NCBI GenBank assembly: GCA_002104905.1
Contig: MCFE01000031.1
Coordinates: forward strand, 62,001 to 126,000
Origin: Basidiobolus meristosporus CBS 931.73
Taxonomy: Eukaryota > Basidiobolomycota > Basidiobolomycetes > Basidiobolales > Basidiobolaceae
DNA: 64,000 nucleotides
Direction of reading: 5' to 3'
Shown: positions 47,001 to 58,149 of the stretch, piece by piece
How positions within the stretch are numbered: the first letter of the stretch is position 1
Layout of the letters: each line of letters starts with the position of its first letter
Translations under genes and position numbers: made by a program
Notes under the pieces: generated by a model
What the model saw: only the letters and a program-made list of their open reading frames with translations
Databases searched by the model: none
Told to the model about the DNA's origin: nothing

Positions 47001-48120
47001 AGTTAATTATGTGAGAGTTCCCATCAGCTGTTGAGACTGAAGTTGATTTGGTGGGTTCTGAGTTAATTCCAGCTTTCAGAGCAAATTGCTCTGACATGTA
47101 CTCATGCAATGCTCCTGAGTCAATCATGATTGTGGCAGGTACTCCATTGATTACTCCATTCAAGTATAATAGCTTTCCTGAGTTTGAGGTCATCTGGGAT
47201 AGGTATTCTTCTGTCATGTGGAAGGTGAGTTCTGAGTCTTCTTCAAGTTCATCCTCCGTGCTACTATGCTCCATGGCCTCAGTATGGTTACAGGTTCTTG
47301 ATGGCTGGTGTCCATTTCATCTCTGATGGCAGTACTTTACAATATGTCCCTGCTGGTGGCAATGAAGCAAAGTCCTTTCTTCTTACATTCTTCTGAGGTA
47401 GGACTCTTCTGCATAGCATCTATTTCCATTGGAACTGCTTCTGACTGTCTTCTCTCATAGTGATTGTAGCCACTCTGATTAGTCATTGTGGGCTTCCCAA
47501 CTCCAAACATAGCTGAGTCATAGTCAATGGCAATCTTGATGGCTTCTTCAATAGTCTGAGGCATTTGATGATTCACTTGCTTACAAGTTCTTTCTTTTAA
47601 CCCAACAATAAAGTATTCAACTTGATCCAGAGGGTCCATTCTTTCAATTTGTGCCAGTAGACATCTATGTTCATAGATGCACTCTTGGACCATTTCTTTT
47701 TGTCTAAGTGTCTTCAACTTTCTTCTTGGTAGTGTCTGTTGGTGTGGGGGCTCAAAGGCATCCTGAATTTCTGACACAAACTGATCCCAGGTAGAGATTG
47801 TAGAGCATCCCATCATGGTGGCTGACCTGAGCTTGTTGTGGTACCACTGCAAAGCTGCATCTGCCAGGTAAGAGGCTGCATAATGTAACTTGCTTCCTGG
47901 AGCAATTCCCTTAGCCTTGAGAGCTTCTTCAATCTGGAAGAGTCAAGTTCCCAGGTTTTCATTGACTCTGCCATGGCACTGGTTGGCCTTCACACTAAAG
48001 TTGCTCTTGACAGGGTTTTGCTGGCTTTGGGCCATGGTTGTCATTCCTTGTTGCTGCTGGGCCAGGATTTGTTGCATAGCATTGTTCCATTTTTGATATT
48101 TGGACATCTTGAGGGAGACT
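44007..48120 (-). pseudogene. G2 gag-pol (Ty3/Gypsy), broken
   Basis: Order on the minus strand: gag (47337-48120), protease (ATIMIDSGALHEYMSEQ, about 47110), RT (YIRPNKSPWGAP, about 46460; stop at 46388 after RICID), RT box YLNE at about 46090, RNase H (TDASDYAIGGVL, DHASLMYEF), the H-H-C-C integrase zinc region, then integrase (SDRGAN, TERFNGSFGK) and a C-terminal GPFKII-type segment. There is no chromodomain. The gag knuckle is lost to a one-base deletion near 47365, and the integrase has a frameshift near 44740. The two catalytic Asp of YLDD are Asn and Glu here, so RT cannot be active. Confidence 0.85.
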
Positions 48121-48150
48121 TCTTCTTTCTTCAGGAGGGATGTTTCTGGT

Positions 48151-48166
48151 TATTGCTGCTACCAAT
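48151..48166 (-). other. G2 primer-binding site, tRNA 3'-end type
   Basis: On the minus strand TTGGTAGCAGCAATAA follows the LTR. TGGTAGC plus GCAA resembles the complement of an initiator tRNA-Met acceptor end with CCA. Contrast the anticodon-arm sites of the A, B and F families. Confidence 0.5.
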
Positions 48167-48534
48167 GTTACAAGTCTTGGTATAAGAGTTGTAGAGGAAT
48201 AGGGAGTTCAGCCAGTATTGTATTCACTAATACTTGAACTGATTTTTATTGAGATTCCAGCGGCTCCTTATATACATTTTGCCAGATCAATTGCTGACTA
48301 ATTGTATTTCCTAATGTAGGCTGTGGCTGATGACTCATTTGATTGCATCATCATTACCCAATAAGATCCCACCTAATATATCTATTTCTGTCTGATAAGG
48401 ATCTGCTGATTCATTTGCTGACTAATGTTACTGATTTGCTTAATAATACTGATATACTGACAACCTAAACAAATAACTAGTTGATTTGACTAAAAACTGA
48501 TCTAACTTAAATATTCATGTGGCAGATCATAACA
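48167..48534 (-). repeat. G2 5' LTR
   Basis: TGTTACAAGTCTTGG...GATCATAACA, 368 bp, intact ends. Confidence 0.8.
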
Positions 48535-50640
48535 CTTAGATAAGTTTCTAATAATCTACCTAGATGATTTATTAATATACTGCAAGACAGAAGAGGATAC
48601 TTGGTGCACATTAAAAAGGTCTTGAAGAAGCTAAGAGAGAACAAGCTTTATGGCAAGCTACCTAAGTGTGAATTCTTCAAGGAACATGTTGAATATCTGG
48701 GACACATAGTGACTAGCACAGGAGTAACCTAGATGCTAAGAAGATTTAAGTTATCAAGAATCTGAAGCAGCCCCATTGCTTAGCAGAACTCAGATCATTC
48801 CTTGGAATGGTCTCTTATTAATGGAGATTTTTCAAGTCCTTTGCAAGTATTGCAGCCCCCTTGACTAATATCCTCAAGAAACACAATTTCTACAAGTGGA
48901 ACATAGCTTGTGAGACTGGCATTCCAATGCTCAAGAATGAACTTGCTAAGCTACCAAGTATAAGAATCCCAGACTTCAGAAAAGAGTTTACTCTGTGCAC
49001 AGATGCTTCAGGCTACACAATTGGTGGAGTGCTGAGCCCAGAACATTAGGGAAAGGACAACCCTGTTGCCTTTGAATCCAAGAAACTGAACTCAGCAGAA
49101 CAAAACTATCCAGTCCATGAGAAGGAGATGCTTGCTACAATACACTGCTTGAAGACATGGAGATGCTATATTGAAGGAGTCAAATGCTCTGTGAAAACTG
49201 ATCATGCCTCCCTCATGTATGAATTCACTCAGAAGGTACTCTCTAGAAGAATGACAGGATGGAGTAAATACATTCAGCAACTTGATTAGGAGATTGTCTA
49301 CTGCCCTGGGAAGAACAACACAGTTGCTGATGCCTTATCAGGATTAGATCAAGTTGCACAACTCAGCTTGGTGCATAAATCAGATTGGCCTAGCCTATTT
49401 CCAAAGTACTTGGAGGACCAAGTCATTCCTAATGAGGTGCTTGAAGAGATCAAGAAGGTAATCTGGGATGAAGCCAGCAAATTTGTAGTACAGGATGAAA
49501 TACTCTACCAAGTTGTTGATGGAAGCCCTATTGCCTATTGCCCTTATGTTGCTTGCCTGGATTTAATACATAAGCTACACAAGGGATATGGACATCTTAG
49601 AATTGAAGTGACCTATAGCTTTGTGAAAGCCAGATCATGGTGGCCCAGAATGAAATATGACATTGAGAAGCTAGTGAAAACATGCCCAAATTGCCAAATC
49701 AACCAAGGCCAACCACAGAGAATTGCTGAACTCTTTCCCTTGGAGCCTGAAAGGTCATTTGAAAGATGGCAAATTGACTTTATTGGAAGAATTCCAACTA
49801 CCAGGAAATGCAACCATTGGATCCTAGTAGCAACTGACCATGCCACCAAATGGCCAGTTGCTAAAGCTGTGACTATAGCCAGTGAGCAAGAAGCTGCAAG
49901 TTTCATCTACCATGAGATCTTAATGAAGCTTGGATGTCCTGTAGAGACTCTATCAGATAGAGGTGCAAACTTTGCGGCAAAGACATTGGACGCTTACCTG
50001 GAAATGCAGCAGATCAAACACTTGAAAACCTTGGCATATCACCCCAGAAAAAATGGAGTCACTGAACGGTTTAATGGATCATTTGGAAAAATGCTGACCA
50101 AGTATGCCAATGGAGTTGTAGGTAGATGAGATGAGTATATAGACCAAGCACTCTTTGCATGCAGAGTCAGAATACACAACACCACCCAACAATTGCCATT
50201 TACTTAGTGTATGGATGTGAACCAAGGATTCCAGGAGATCTTACAGAACCAAAGCTCACATACATCTTAGAAGATGAACTCAGTCAGCCAAGTAGACACA
50301 AGCAACTGGAACAAAGATGTCAAGAGACACAAACCTAAGTGTCTCAAAGTGCAGAAACAATTAAGCAGAGGTTTGATAAGACTATAGCACCAGAAGCATT
50401 GACAGTTGGGAACTTTGTATTGTTAAGAAACAACACTTGGAAGAAGTTTGAGCCACAATGGACAGGACCATTCAAGATCATCAGAGAATGTCCATTTGCA
50501 ACTTACCAACTAGTGGACAAACAAGGCAATATCCAGGAAGACTTAGTGCATAGAGACAGACTCAAGCTTGCAAGACTTGCTGATAATATTGAACCATCAA
50601 GATATTGGTATCACAAGAAATGAGATTCAGAAGAGCCCTC
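48535..50640 (+). pseudogene. G1, right part: RT end, RNase H and integrase
   Basis: It resumes in RT with DKFLIIYLDDLLI (48537-48575; catalytic YLDD intact), then RNase H (CTDASGYTIGGVLS, about 49000), the zinc region (GYGHLRIEVTYSFVK) and integrase (LSDRGANFAAKTL, TERFNGSFGKML; longest ORF 49368-50129). A C-terminal part (50339-50623) ends before the polypurine tract TAGGGGAGAA. Stops at 49048, 49288 and 50129, among others. Confidence 0.8.
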
Positions 50641-50660
50641 ATGACTTTAGTAGGGGAGAA

Positions 50661-51243
50661 TGTTATGATCTACTGCCTGAATGCTTAAGTTAGATCAGTT
50701 CTTGGTCAAATTAGTAGACTTGTTCCATTGTGCCATTGATCATAGTGCCAGAAAGTGCTGTATATTTTGTTATTAATTTGATATTTTAGGGTCATATGTA
50801 TGTCAATTTTGATCCCAAATTGGCACTGTATGGCACCATCTGGCACTCTGTGGCATGATCAGGCACCATCTGGCATGCTATGGCACTATTAGGCACTGTG
50901 ATCCGCTGGAATGATGGAACAAGTCTAATTAGCTCTATGTTTAGCCTATGAGTATATCAGTATTATCTATTAAATCAGTAGCATTAGTCAGCAAATGAAT
51001 CAGCAGATCCTTATCAGACAGAAATAGATATATCAAGTAGAATCTTATTGGGTGATGATGATGCAATCAAATGAGTCATCAGCCACAGTCTACATTGGGA
51101 AATACAATTAGTCAGCAATTGATCTGGCAAAGTGTATATAAGGAGCTGCTGGAATCTCAATAAAAATCAGTTCCAGTTTTAGTGAATACAATACTGGCTA
51201 AACTCCCTATTCCTCTACAACTCTTATACCAAGACTTGTAACA
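50661..51243 (+). repeat. G1 3' LTR, split by MITE-2
   Basis: TGTTATGATCTACTGCC...CTTGTAACA; about 370 bp when the 211-bp MITE is left out. TATA-like GTGTATATAAGG near 51130. Confidence 0.8.
50716..50926. mobile_element. MITE-2 copy 2, 211 bp, in the G1 3' LTR
   Basis: Same ends and length as the copy at 17277, with a handful of differences. Flanks AGT/AAT, a 3-bp duplication with one mismatch. Confidence 0.85.
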
Positions 51244-51286
51244 TACTTAGCTGCTGAATGATATCAATTAGTTAAAAATTTCAACA
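51244..51286 (-). repeat. B3 5' LTR, right piece
   Basis: 'tacttagctgctgaatgata' to TTTCAACA completes the LTR broken at 42597 by the Gypsy block. Confidence 0.65.
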
Positions 51287-51859
51287 TATCCCCTTCATTG
51301 TTTCTTTGAAGTACCTTTAATTTACACCTAGTTTGTGCTTCTGCCAGTTTTTTTGAAGTGCTCAGGCATCTCTATAGCCTCAACATTTGCCTTGAGGAAG
51401 CACACCCATGTATATCTTGTCTTGCCATCAATAAATGTTGTAAAGTATCTTTTGGCTCCACAGGACAGTGTTCTCATGGGCCCACATATGTCTTAGTACA
51501 CTATAGCCAATATTTCTGTGGTGTTAGTGCCCTCAGAGTTCCTGAAACATTGCCTAGCTTGTTTGCCATATGAACATCACATCAGACACTCAATTTGATT
51601 GGAATTGAGTAATATTGGCCCAAAACTAGTTGATTTCTCACCAATTGGCTCATTTTCTGTACCTCCATGTGTCCTGGTCTTCTATACCACATCTCCCAGT
51701 TATTTTCATTAGTTTCAACCATGTTGACACACTCAAGTAGAATGATATTACACTGTAACTTATATAGATTATGATCTCTGATTCACAAAGCTAATTTTTG
51801 TCCATTACATTCATTATGTTTGGGTTCTTTATGGAGAAGTCTTACTTTAACACAGTCTA
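51287..51859 (-). pseudogene. B5: Copia fragment with internal deletion
   Basis: Minus strand: integrase and pre-integrase (51290-51800), joined near 51820 to a gag piece (51825-51859) without the protease region. The B3 LTR on the left and the B2 LTR on the right both abut it, so both inserted into this copy. Confidence 0.6.
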
Positions 51860-52226
51860 TGCTGAAACATTGGACTATCTGGTATCATCCAGCAGCTAAA
51901 ACTTTTCTTAACAATTCTAGACTACTCTAGGTCACTCTAGGACTAATCTACAGCCCTAACTTTGCCCATTTCTTCAGAAATATGAACCTATAAACTCCCC
52001 CATAATCAAGATCAATTTAACACTTTTACCAAACATTACGTACTAACCCTGAGACTGTTATAGAATACTCCTGGATGCTGAGAAGCCCTTCTTATTTAGT
52101 GTTACAGCTTCATCACTTCTACAAAGGAATAAATACCAAGCCTCTTTATGAATAAAAAACAGTTCAACTATTACCACTATTTCTTCATAAGTTCCTTATA
52201 TCCAAATCACTTCTTAAATGGCAACA
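51860..52226 (+). repeat. B2 5' LTR
   Basis: TGCTGAAACATTGG...AAATGGCAACA, 367 bp. A degenerate primer-binding site (GGTAATGGACCCC) follows. Confidence 0.7.
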
Positions 52227-52259
52227 GGTAATGGACCCCAATTGCCTTAATCTATTCTG

Positions 52260-52814
52260 AAGATGACTTCTACCTGCAAACAGAACAATACCAACATTTT
52301 CCCTGTAAAGGAGAGGCTTGATGGGAAGAACTACAGACTTTGATGAATCAAGAAGCAAATTCACCTTAAGGAAAGAAAGCTTTGGAATAAAGTAACAGGA
52401 AGAGAAGTTGAACCCAAAGGAACAGCAGAAGAAACTGGAAAGTTTCAACAGAGGGAGAGGAAAGCCATGAATGCCATATGTATCAATGTGCAAGAATCCT
52501 TCATTGGACATATCTATGCTTCAAGTACTGCTAAGGCAGCATGAGAATCCTTAGAGAAGATCTTTAGAGCAAAGTTAGTATCAAGCATGTATTACTTAGG
52601 ATAAAAGTTCTACAACATGAGGAAGAAGCCAGATGATGAAATGCTACAATTCATTACCAGAATGGAGACACTTGCAGTAGAGCTTTACAGTATCAATGCT
52701 GCTGTAGATGATGAAGAAAAGATATGCTGTCTGCTTTGCAGCCAACCAGATGAGTAGGAGCCACTCATACTTTCTTTTGAAAGCAGATAAGACAAGCTGG
52801 CTTTAGACTATATG
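52260..52814 (+). pseudogene. B2 gag, left piece
   Basis: Matches B1 gag 22680-23225, with many stops. Broken at 'agactatatga' by A2; it continues at 58150 as 'tatcaaaggaagacttctgc'. Confidence 0.65.
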
Positions 52815-53163
52815 ATGTTGTATGAGTCTTGGAGATAATGGAAGTAATTGGGAAGACAAGTAGATTATTTGGTTTTCACTTAATGTTTTATTGAATGTGA
52901 AAGTAGTATTTATACTTTCACCTGGTCTTGGCATTACAAACACAAAGAATAGGCTAAGGAAGGTCCCAAGGACATGTGTGCAAAGTTTGGGGCTGTTTGG
53001 ACAACTTTGACAATTTCATGTTCTGGGCACCTGGCATTTTGGTGAAAATATTCTAAGTAAATCCCAACAAGGAATTTGGTCAGTATTCTCTAGGATTTGA
53101 AAGTGATGATCTAAGTTACTCAGTTAGGTGAATATTTAGGTGAAAATACAAATTTTTACAACA
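52815..53163 (-). repeat. A2 3' LTR
   Basis: TGTTGTATGAGTCTTGG...TTTTTACAACA, 349 bp. Confidence 0.85.
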
Positions 53164-53174
53164 CTCCCACTCAG

Positions 53175-56100
53175 CTAAATGCTCATACTGACTAGTCCTA
53201 ATTTTGACCTAAAATATTCAAACTTGTCTCTAGCTAATGGTTTGGTATATATGTCTGCAATCATTTCATCTGTAGGGCAGTAAACTAAGCTGACTAAGTT
53301 ATTCTCTATAGCTTCACGTATGAAATAATGCCTAATATCTATGTGCTTAGTTCTAGCATGAAAAGTTGGATTTCTACCTAATTGTAAACATCCTTGATTA
53401 TCTTGAAATATAGTAATAGGCGTTTTTTGACATAGGCCTAAATCTGTAAAAGGTTTTCTTAACCACATTGCTTCTTTTGTAGCTTCACAGGCTGCCATGT
53501 ACTTTGCCTCTGTGGTAGAGAGTGCTACAGTTGGTTGCTTTCTTGAGTTCCATGAAATTGCACCTTTACAGTAAAGAAAGGTGTATCCTGTGGTGGATCT
53601 TCTGTCTTCTAAATTTCATCCCCAATCAGCATCAGAGTATCTCACAAGATCCCATTCTGAGTCCTTATAAGTGTATCTTAAGCAGATATCAGCAGTTCCT
53701 TTTAGGTATCTAAAAATCTGCTTTACTACTGCAATATGATCAGATCCATAGTTCTGATTATGTTGGCTGACAACTCCCACTGAATATGAGATATCTAGAT
53801 GTGTTCCAAGCATGATATACATCAGACTGCCAACCATAGATTAATAAGGAAAGTCAGGGCTTTCAGACGGCACCAAGCTCTCTTGATTTGGTTGAGTTTT
53901 GACCAAGTTAAGGTTTGACTTCATTGGGGTATCTGGCGGTTTACAGTCTTCCATTTAGTACTTCTTTAGTGTATCTTGAATATACTTGGATTGACTTAGG
54001 GTGATAGTTGGGGTATTTCTGTCTAGGGAGAACTTAATCCCTAAGTAGTAACTAAGTTCTCCTAGATTGGACATCTTGAACTCCTTAGATAGGCTGGATT
54101 TAGTCTCTTCCAATGTTTCTAGGTTATTGGCGGCTATAATAAGATCATCCACAGATAGAGCTAATAGAACTGGATTGGCTCTATCTGGCTTATAGTATAT
54201 ACTATAGTCAGCATTACTTCTTTTGAAACTCAAATATTCCAAATAAGAATCTATCTTGCAATTCCAGGCTCTTGGTGATTGTTTGAGACCATATAGTGAC
54301 TTTTTAAGCTTGCAGACCAAATTAGGGTTACCGTGGTCAACAAACCCATCAGGCTGGTCCATATACACATCCTCATCAAGTTCTCCATTCAAAAATGCAG
54401 CTTTTACATCCATTTGATGAATAAAAAGCTTATATTTGGCTGCAATAGCCAATATTAATCTGATGGAATTAAACTTTGCTACCAGTGCAAAGGTCTCAGT
54501 ATAGTCAAGTCCTTTTGTTTGAGAGTATCCTTTGGCTACAAGTCTTGCTTTGTATCTTTCAATTGTATCATCAGCCTTGTATTTTGTCTTGAAGACCCAT
54601 CTGCATCCAATTGATTTTTGGTTAATTGGTAATTTGACCAAGTCCCAAATTTGATTTTCCATTAGAGCCTGATATTCCTTGGTCATTGCAGACCTCCAAA
54701 ACTTTGTCTGAGGGCTATTTAGGGCCTCTTTTACAGTCTGGGGTTCATCAATAAGGACTGAACAGGCATAGGCTAAGTTTGTACCCTCATTGATATAGTA
54801 ACTTGGGCTATTTCTTGTCTGATTGGATCTCCGGGCATTTGATACTGGAATGATCACTTCTAGGATATTCCTGGGAGCTGATTCTGGCTGAACCATGGTT
54901 GTAGAGTTCTCTGGAGTGAAGAAATTCTCATTGCTTTGCTCTGATTCAATCCTGACAGTTGGTGGACTTGAGATCAAATATTTGTCATCATCTGATGTCA
55001 TTTTTTGTGAAAATTTTGAATTTTCATCAAACAACTCATCCCTGGATTTGATCAGCTTCTTTGCTTTGGTATTGTAGAGTCTGTATGCCTTACTCTCATT
55101 GCAGTAGCCCAAAAATATGCACTTTACACTTTTTGGCTCAAATTTTGACTGATGTTGGGCCAGTTTTTGTAGCATATACTGTGCACCCAAATATTCTTAG
55201 ATGTTCTGCACTTGCTCTGTATCCATACCATGCTTCAAATGGAGTAGAGTCATGAAGTATTCTATTATAACTCCTATTTTTAAGGTATACAGCAGTGGCA
55301 ACTGATTCCGCCCAAAAATCATAGGATAATTTTTGATCATGGATCATTGATCTTGCCATATCAATTATTGATCTGTTTGCACATTCTGCTATTCCTTTTT
55401 GCTGTGGGGTGTATGGTAGAGTAGTCTCTTGCTTTAACTCATGAATTTTGCAAAAGTGGATGAAGAGTTTTGAGGTATATTCTCCACCATTGTCAGAGGG
55501 TATTTTCTTGATTTTTTCACCAGTTTCTCTCTCCACCATGGCTTTAAACTCCCTGAACTTAGACAGAGCTTCTTCCTTTCTCTCCATGAAGTAAACCCAT
55601 GTGTATCTTGCATAATCATGAATAAAAGTGATTGAATACTTCATCCTGCTGTAGTGGGGTGACAGTGACACCCACTGACAGATGAGCTCATTCCCTTATT
55701 TTCTACTTCCCTATATCTCTACTACACTTATTTTAGTTTTATCCCATTTGTCTTACCCAATCAGTACTATCCCATAAGCTGGTTGACTATCACACCTGCT
55801 TACCTTATTGCATAAGTTACCCCTCACTTTATGTAAGATTACTAGCTATAAGTACTTCTATATTAGGCGAGTACCCGCGCCAGTACCTGTGACACATGAT
55901 CAGTCCATGTCACCATCCCTACCATTCCCATACCATATATGGTATCCCCATGTTACACAGGTTTCAGAATACTGATTCCTGATTGGTCGGATGTGCTGTG
56001 CCTCTTAGAACCTTCCAGCACCTACTTAGAACATTCTTAGGTCATTCTGATGTCATTAAGATTTCTATTGATCTCCGGAACCTTCTGGAACACCATGATT

Positions 56101-57768
56101 AGTAATCACTTAGCCAGTGAGAAAAGTATATAAGCGAGGCTATCCCTCAACAATAAATCATCATCCCTTTTATCAATATACCGACTTGTTGATTAGTGTG
56201 ATCACTGCTACCTGCTGCTACCTGAACTTCCAACCCCAGACCACAGGACACTCCCAGGAAACCGCGCTGACAGCCAACTGACCTTGGAGGCACTACTTGT
56301 GAGGAATACTCAGAGTAGGTATCTTTTATTATATTTGATTCTTTCCCAAGTTTGTTCTTGTACAGGCAAAGATACTTTTCTGTCTTTGTAACTATTGACC
56401 ACAGCTGCATTCTTATCAGGTCCCTGCTGGTGGAGTTTACAGTTGTTTTGACTTTGGAAGCTTTAGTACATTGTCATCTCAAAGGACGCCAAACCCAGCA
56501 CATACTTTTGTTAAGACACCAACTAAGTTGAGGATTGTAGCTCAATAGTTTTCCCTTGACAAGCTTGTGGCTTTATTCCCCTTCACATTAGATTAGAAAC
56601 AGAACCCAAGTATTCCTAGCAAGCTTTTGCCAGAGGTTATTGCACCCAGTGAACACCCCACACACAAAACACTTGAGAAGTGTTGGACGTATCTCTCCCT
56701 TGGACCTATACACCACCACACCGCCTAAGGATAAATTTTACATAGGTCCACACAGATCTGAGTGAATTAGTTCTAATTTTTTCTTAGTTTTGATTAACCC
56801 AGAGCTCTTGAACGGCTGTCTGGCTTGTTTCCCATATATGCAGGCTTCACAGTGCTCCAAATTAGCTGTGGGATCAATTTTCACTCCAGAAATTAGCTGA
56901 TCTTTGATCATTTTACGCAAAAAATTAAAATTGATGTGTCCAAATCTCCTGTGCCAAAGCATTGGTGTTTCTTCATTGAAGTTACTTATATTGGCTTCCA
57001 GATATGATGGAAAATGAGTTAACCTGTATAGATTCTGATCTCGGATGCCCAAGGCACTGGTCTGATGTGTGTCCTTTCCTTTTGCAGTAGTTGCAAAACA
57101 GGTTGCTGTTGCCTTTGTAGGGTCTTGGGTACCTCCTTTGTTGGCTATCATTGATTATTAAAGCATTTTCTTCTTCCTTCTTAATAGAGCTTGATTTTCT
57201 TAATTCTTCATCCAGGAGCCTTCCATATACATAATTTAAGGTCAAATCTTCAGTTCTGGACTCTAGGGCTTGTACAAGGCCCTGAAACTTGTCTGTCAGG
57301 CTATTCAGGATGGTAACTATCACATCTTCATCATTAGTTGGTATGCCCACAGATTCCATCTCATCTACCTGCAGGGTAAATCTGTTGATTAGATTTTTCA
57401 TTTCTTCTCCTGGCAGCATCTTTGTAGTAAAGAATTTTTGTCTCAGATACATTTTCTTAGCAGCTGAACATGATGGTAGGTGTCTTCTAATGCTTTCCAG
57501 GCATTCTTTGCTGCTTTTGCTCTTGAGCATTGAATTAGCAGTTTGTCCTTGACATTAAGGCAAATGCAGTTAAAGGCACTTTGTTCTTTCTTCTGGTACT
57601 TTAAGGCTTCCTCTCCCACATTTTTAGGAGGGCATTCTTCTTCCATTACAATCTCCCAAAGGCCTCTTTCTTGTAGCAGCATCTTCATCTTCACCTTCCA
57701 CACTTGGCAGTTAGATCCATCCAACTTTTCAGCCAAGGGAAAAGTTCCTGTAATAGAAGTAGTAGACA
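53175..57768 (-). pseudogene. A2 gag-pol (Copia), lacking the protease
   Basis: On the minus strand gag starts at 57768 near the primer site (ORF 57443-57928 covers it). The knuckle CNYCKRKGHTSDQC (about 57095-57055) runs directly into ALGIRDQNLYRL of the pre-integrase region, so about 430 bp with the DSGA protease are missing. The zinc region LWHRRFGHINF and CEAC is intact. Integrase is split by E2 (55650-56720). RT (53955-55190) has SVDD in place of YVDD; RNase H follows (53175-53498). Confidence 0.8.
55650..56720 (+). repeat. E2: solo LTR, 1071 bp, in A2
   Basis: TGTAGTGGGGTGACAG...CTATACACCACCACA, the same length and close sequence as E1. It splits the A2 integrase; flanks CCTGC/CCGCC are a worn 5-bp duplication. 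TATA box AAGTATATAAGCG near 56127. Confidence 0.78.
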
Positions 57769-57787
57769 TTGCAGATAGTGACAGCAT

Positions 57788-57800
57788 GGGGCTCATAACC
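57788..57800 (-). other. A2 primer-binding site, initiator tRNA-Met anticodon arm type
   Basis: Reads GGTTATGAGCCCC on the minus strand, immediately after the LTR. Confidence 0.65.
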
Positions 57801-58149
57801 TGTTGTAAGAGTCTTGGAGATATTGGAAGTGATTTGGAGGACAAGTAGATTATGTGGTTTTTGCTTAATGATTTATTGAATGTAAAAGTAGCATTTATAC
57901 TTTTACCTGGTCTTGCCATAACAAACACATAGAATAGGTTAAGGAAGGTCCAACGAACATGTGTGCAAAGTTTGGGGCTGTTTGGACAACTTTGAGAATT
58001 TTCATGTTCTGGGTACCTGGTTTTTTGGTGAAAGTATTCTAAGTAAATCCCAACAAGGAATTTGGTCAGTATTCTCTAGGATTTGAAGGTGATGATCTAA
58101 GTGACTCAGTTAGGTGAATATTTAGGTGGAAATACAAATTTTTACAACA
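57801..58149 (-). repeat. A2 5' LTR
   Basis: TGTTGTAAGAGTCTTGG...TTTTTACAACA, 349 bp. Confidence 0.85.

Larger units (their letters stand above)
43797..48534 (-). mobile_element. G2: Ty3/Gypsy retrotransposon, minus, inserted in G1
   Basis: 5' LTR at 48167-48534 (368 bp), primer-binding site 48151-48166, gag-pol relic to about 44007, polypurine tract (rev. of CTCTCCCC) and 3' LTR remnant 43797-43996. The left junction lost part of this LTR and the protease-RT part of G1. Confidence 0.8.
52815..58149 (-). mobile_element. A2: Ty1/Copia retrotransposon, minus, with both LTRs, in B2
   Basis: 3' LTR 52815-53163, polypurine tract as CTCCCACTC, pol and gag on the minus strand, primer-binding site 57788-57800, 5' LTR 57801-58149 (both LTRs 349 bp). 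Target duplication TATGA/TATCA. The two LTRs show some two dozen differences, so the insertion is not recent. E2 is inserted at 55650. Confidence 0.88.

Noticed and set aside
56147-56410. Minus-strand ORFs in the E repeats (also 27256-27444)
   Set aside because: Located in solo LTR sequence, with no family motif; chance frames.
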